DNA of 7,046 nt from OMOG01 sp041485845 (GTDB lineage Bacteria; Acidobacteriota; Terriglobia; Bryobacterales; Bryobacteraceae): NCBI GenBank assembly GCA_041485845.1, contig JBGPKH010000483.1, forward strand, positions 1-7,046, written 5' to 3'. The notes below the pieces were generated by a model. That model ran no database searches. It was given only the letters and a program-made list of their open reading frames with translations, and had not been told where the DNA came from. Positions 6,344 through 7,046 of the stretch are shown in pieces. The translations under genes and the position numbers were made by a program. Each line of letters opens with the position of its first letter. Position 1 is the first letter of the stretch.

Positions 6344-6370
6344 AAAAAATGGCCATCCGCCGCGGCGGCC
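6344..6370 (-). terminator. Intrinsic terminator after the HTH-zinc gene
   Basis: On the minus strand a GC-rich hairpin (6351-6370) has an outer GGCC/GGCC stem and an inner CCG/CGG stem with a small internal loop. It is followed, after one A, by six T (6344-6349). It begins 15 nt after the stop of the gene at 6386 and about 100 nt before garR, so the two genes are probably separate transcripts. Confidence 0.6.
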
Positions 6371-6385
6371 GGCGTGCGCCCGCTG

Positions 6386-7046
6386 TCAGCTTCCGCCCAC
6401 CCACCGTTTCCACAGCGGGCGCTTCTGCTCCGCGATCCCCAACAGCTTCCGGAACGGCTCGGCCTCGCGCTCGGAAAGCGGCTGAATGCCGCGCAAGACT
6501 TCCACCACCTCCACCATCCGGCAGAAGTGATCGATGCAGTGCCAGCAGCGGGTGACGTGGCGCTCCATCTCCTCGCGCCCGCGCCAGGTGGTGCGGCCGT
6601 CGAGGACATCGAGAAATGCCTTGACGGGAAGACAGTCTTTTCCCCGCCCCGCAGCGGCGGCAAGGCCCAAGGCGGCGCCATTATCGGCGAGGAGGGTGCG
6701 CCGCCAGGCATCCACCTTGACGCGAATCAGCTCGCCTGCTTTATCGCGAATCCGGGCGATGGTCTCGGGCGCCACGCGCAGCATAGGGCCGGCGGCCGCG
6801 GGCGTGTAGCGCATGGTTTCGAGCCATGCCGCCTGCTTTTCGACCACGGTCAGAGGCGCGAGCGCGGCGGCGACGGTCTCGAGGTCGATTTGCATATCGG
6901 GAACCGCCGCGGGAAGCTCCGCCAGCACCTTTTGACGCATCTCCGCCAGGAACCAACGCTCGGGCGCCGGCTCCAGCGACTGGAACATGCTGGATTCGGG
7001 ATTGTGGATCGCCACCAGCACACCTTCCAGCAGCGCCGGGTCGCCG
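6386..7046 (-). CDS. Sigma-region-4-like HTH protein with C-terminal anti-sigma-type zinc motif, 5' end cut
   Basis: The frame is open to the right edge (GDPALLEG precedes a GTG at 7021), so the true start is probably outside; at least 219 residues are visible. Counting from that GTG, residues 50-100 resemble sigma-70 region 4. They run LAPLTVVEKQAAWLETMRYTP, then a second helix pair (LRVAPETIARIRDKAGELIR) like the turn and recognition helix of ECF factors. Further on, C130, H155, C159 and C162 spell C-x24-H-x3-C-x2-C, close to the ZAS zinc motif of anti-sigma factors; C167 follows. The tail (residues 185-211) is basic and tryptophan-rich. There is no membrane segment. It could be an ECF-like sigma factor with a built-in zinc regulatory domain, or a zinc-binding DNA protein of another kind. 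A sigma region 2 is not recognisable in the visible part, so the sigma assignment is tentative. Confidence 0.6.
   Translation of the reverse strand, partial: GDPALLEGVLVAIHNPESSMFQSLEPAPERWFLAEMRQKVLAELPAAVPDMQIDLETVAAALAPLTVVEKQAAWLETMRYTPAAAGPMLRVAPETIARIRDKAGELIRVKVDAWRRTLLADNGAALGLAAAAGRGKDCLPVKAFLDVLDGRTTWRGREEMERHVTRCWHCIDHFCRMVEVVEVLRGIQPLSEREAEPFRKLLGIAEQKRPLWKRWVGGS

Overview
The window looks like a GC-rich stretch of an Acidobacteriota chromosome, most likely near Solibacter/Bryobacterales. The best pointer is the large TonB-dependent receptor: a signal peptide, then an N-terminal carboxypeptidase-regulatory-like domain, a plug with the DLPLNGRSF motif, and a very long barrel (the Oar-like type that is greatly expanded in that phylum). 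This is inference from family character, not from a search.

Layout, left to right. Positions 1-183 (+) hold the last 60 residues of a NodU/CmcH-type carbamoyltransferase. A lone 131-residue protein of unknown function, with a Rossmann-like pattern, follows at 412-807 (+). On the minus strand, 960-1597 is a vapBC toxin-antitoxin operon: a PIN-domain toxin and an AbrB-fold antitoxin with a 4-nt overlap. A perfect 8-bp inverted repeat overlaps its predicted -10 box, and the promoter geometry predicts a leaderless mRNA. The TonB-dependent receptor fills 1697-4906 (-), with a TTGACA promoter element upstream. At 4985-5281 (+) lies the wreck of a second carbamoyltransferase. It carries frameshifts and internal deletions, and its 3' end is about 89% identical to the intact gene end at 84-181. 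Next come a tartronate-semialdehyde reductase (garR, 5334-6239, -), an intrinsic terminator, and a gene cut by the right edge (6386-7046, -). That last gene appears to join a sigma-region-4-like helix-turn-helix to an anti-sigma-type zinc motif (C-x24-H-x3-C-x2-C).

The genes do not form one pathway. They are separate small units: outer-membrane uptake (TonB receptor), glyoxylate/aldarate-type metabolism (garR), probable transcription control (the HTH-zinc protein), a toxin-antitoxin pair and a carbamoyltransferase. The strongest unexplained structure is the pair of directly oriented carbamoyltransferase 3' ends, one intact and one decayed, flanking a segment with the TonB receptor, vapBC and an orphan gene. 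I see no tRNA, rRNA, CRISPR array, insertion sequence or riboswitch, and no clear new multi-gene system.
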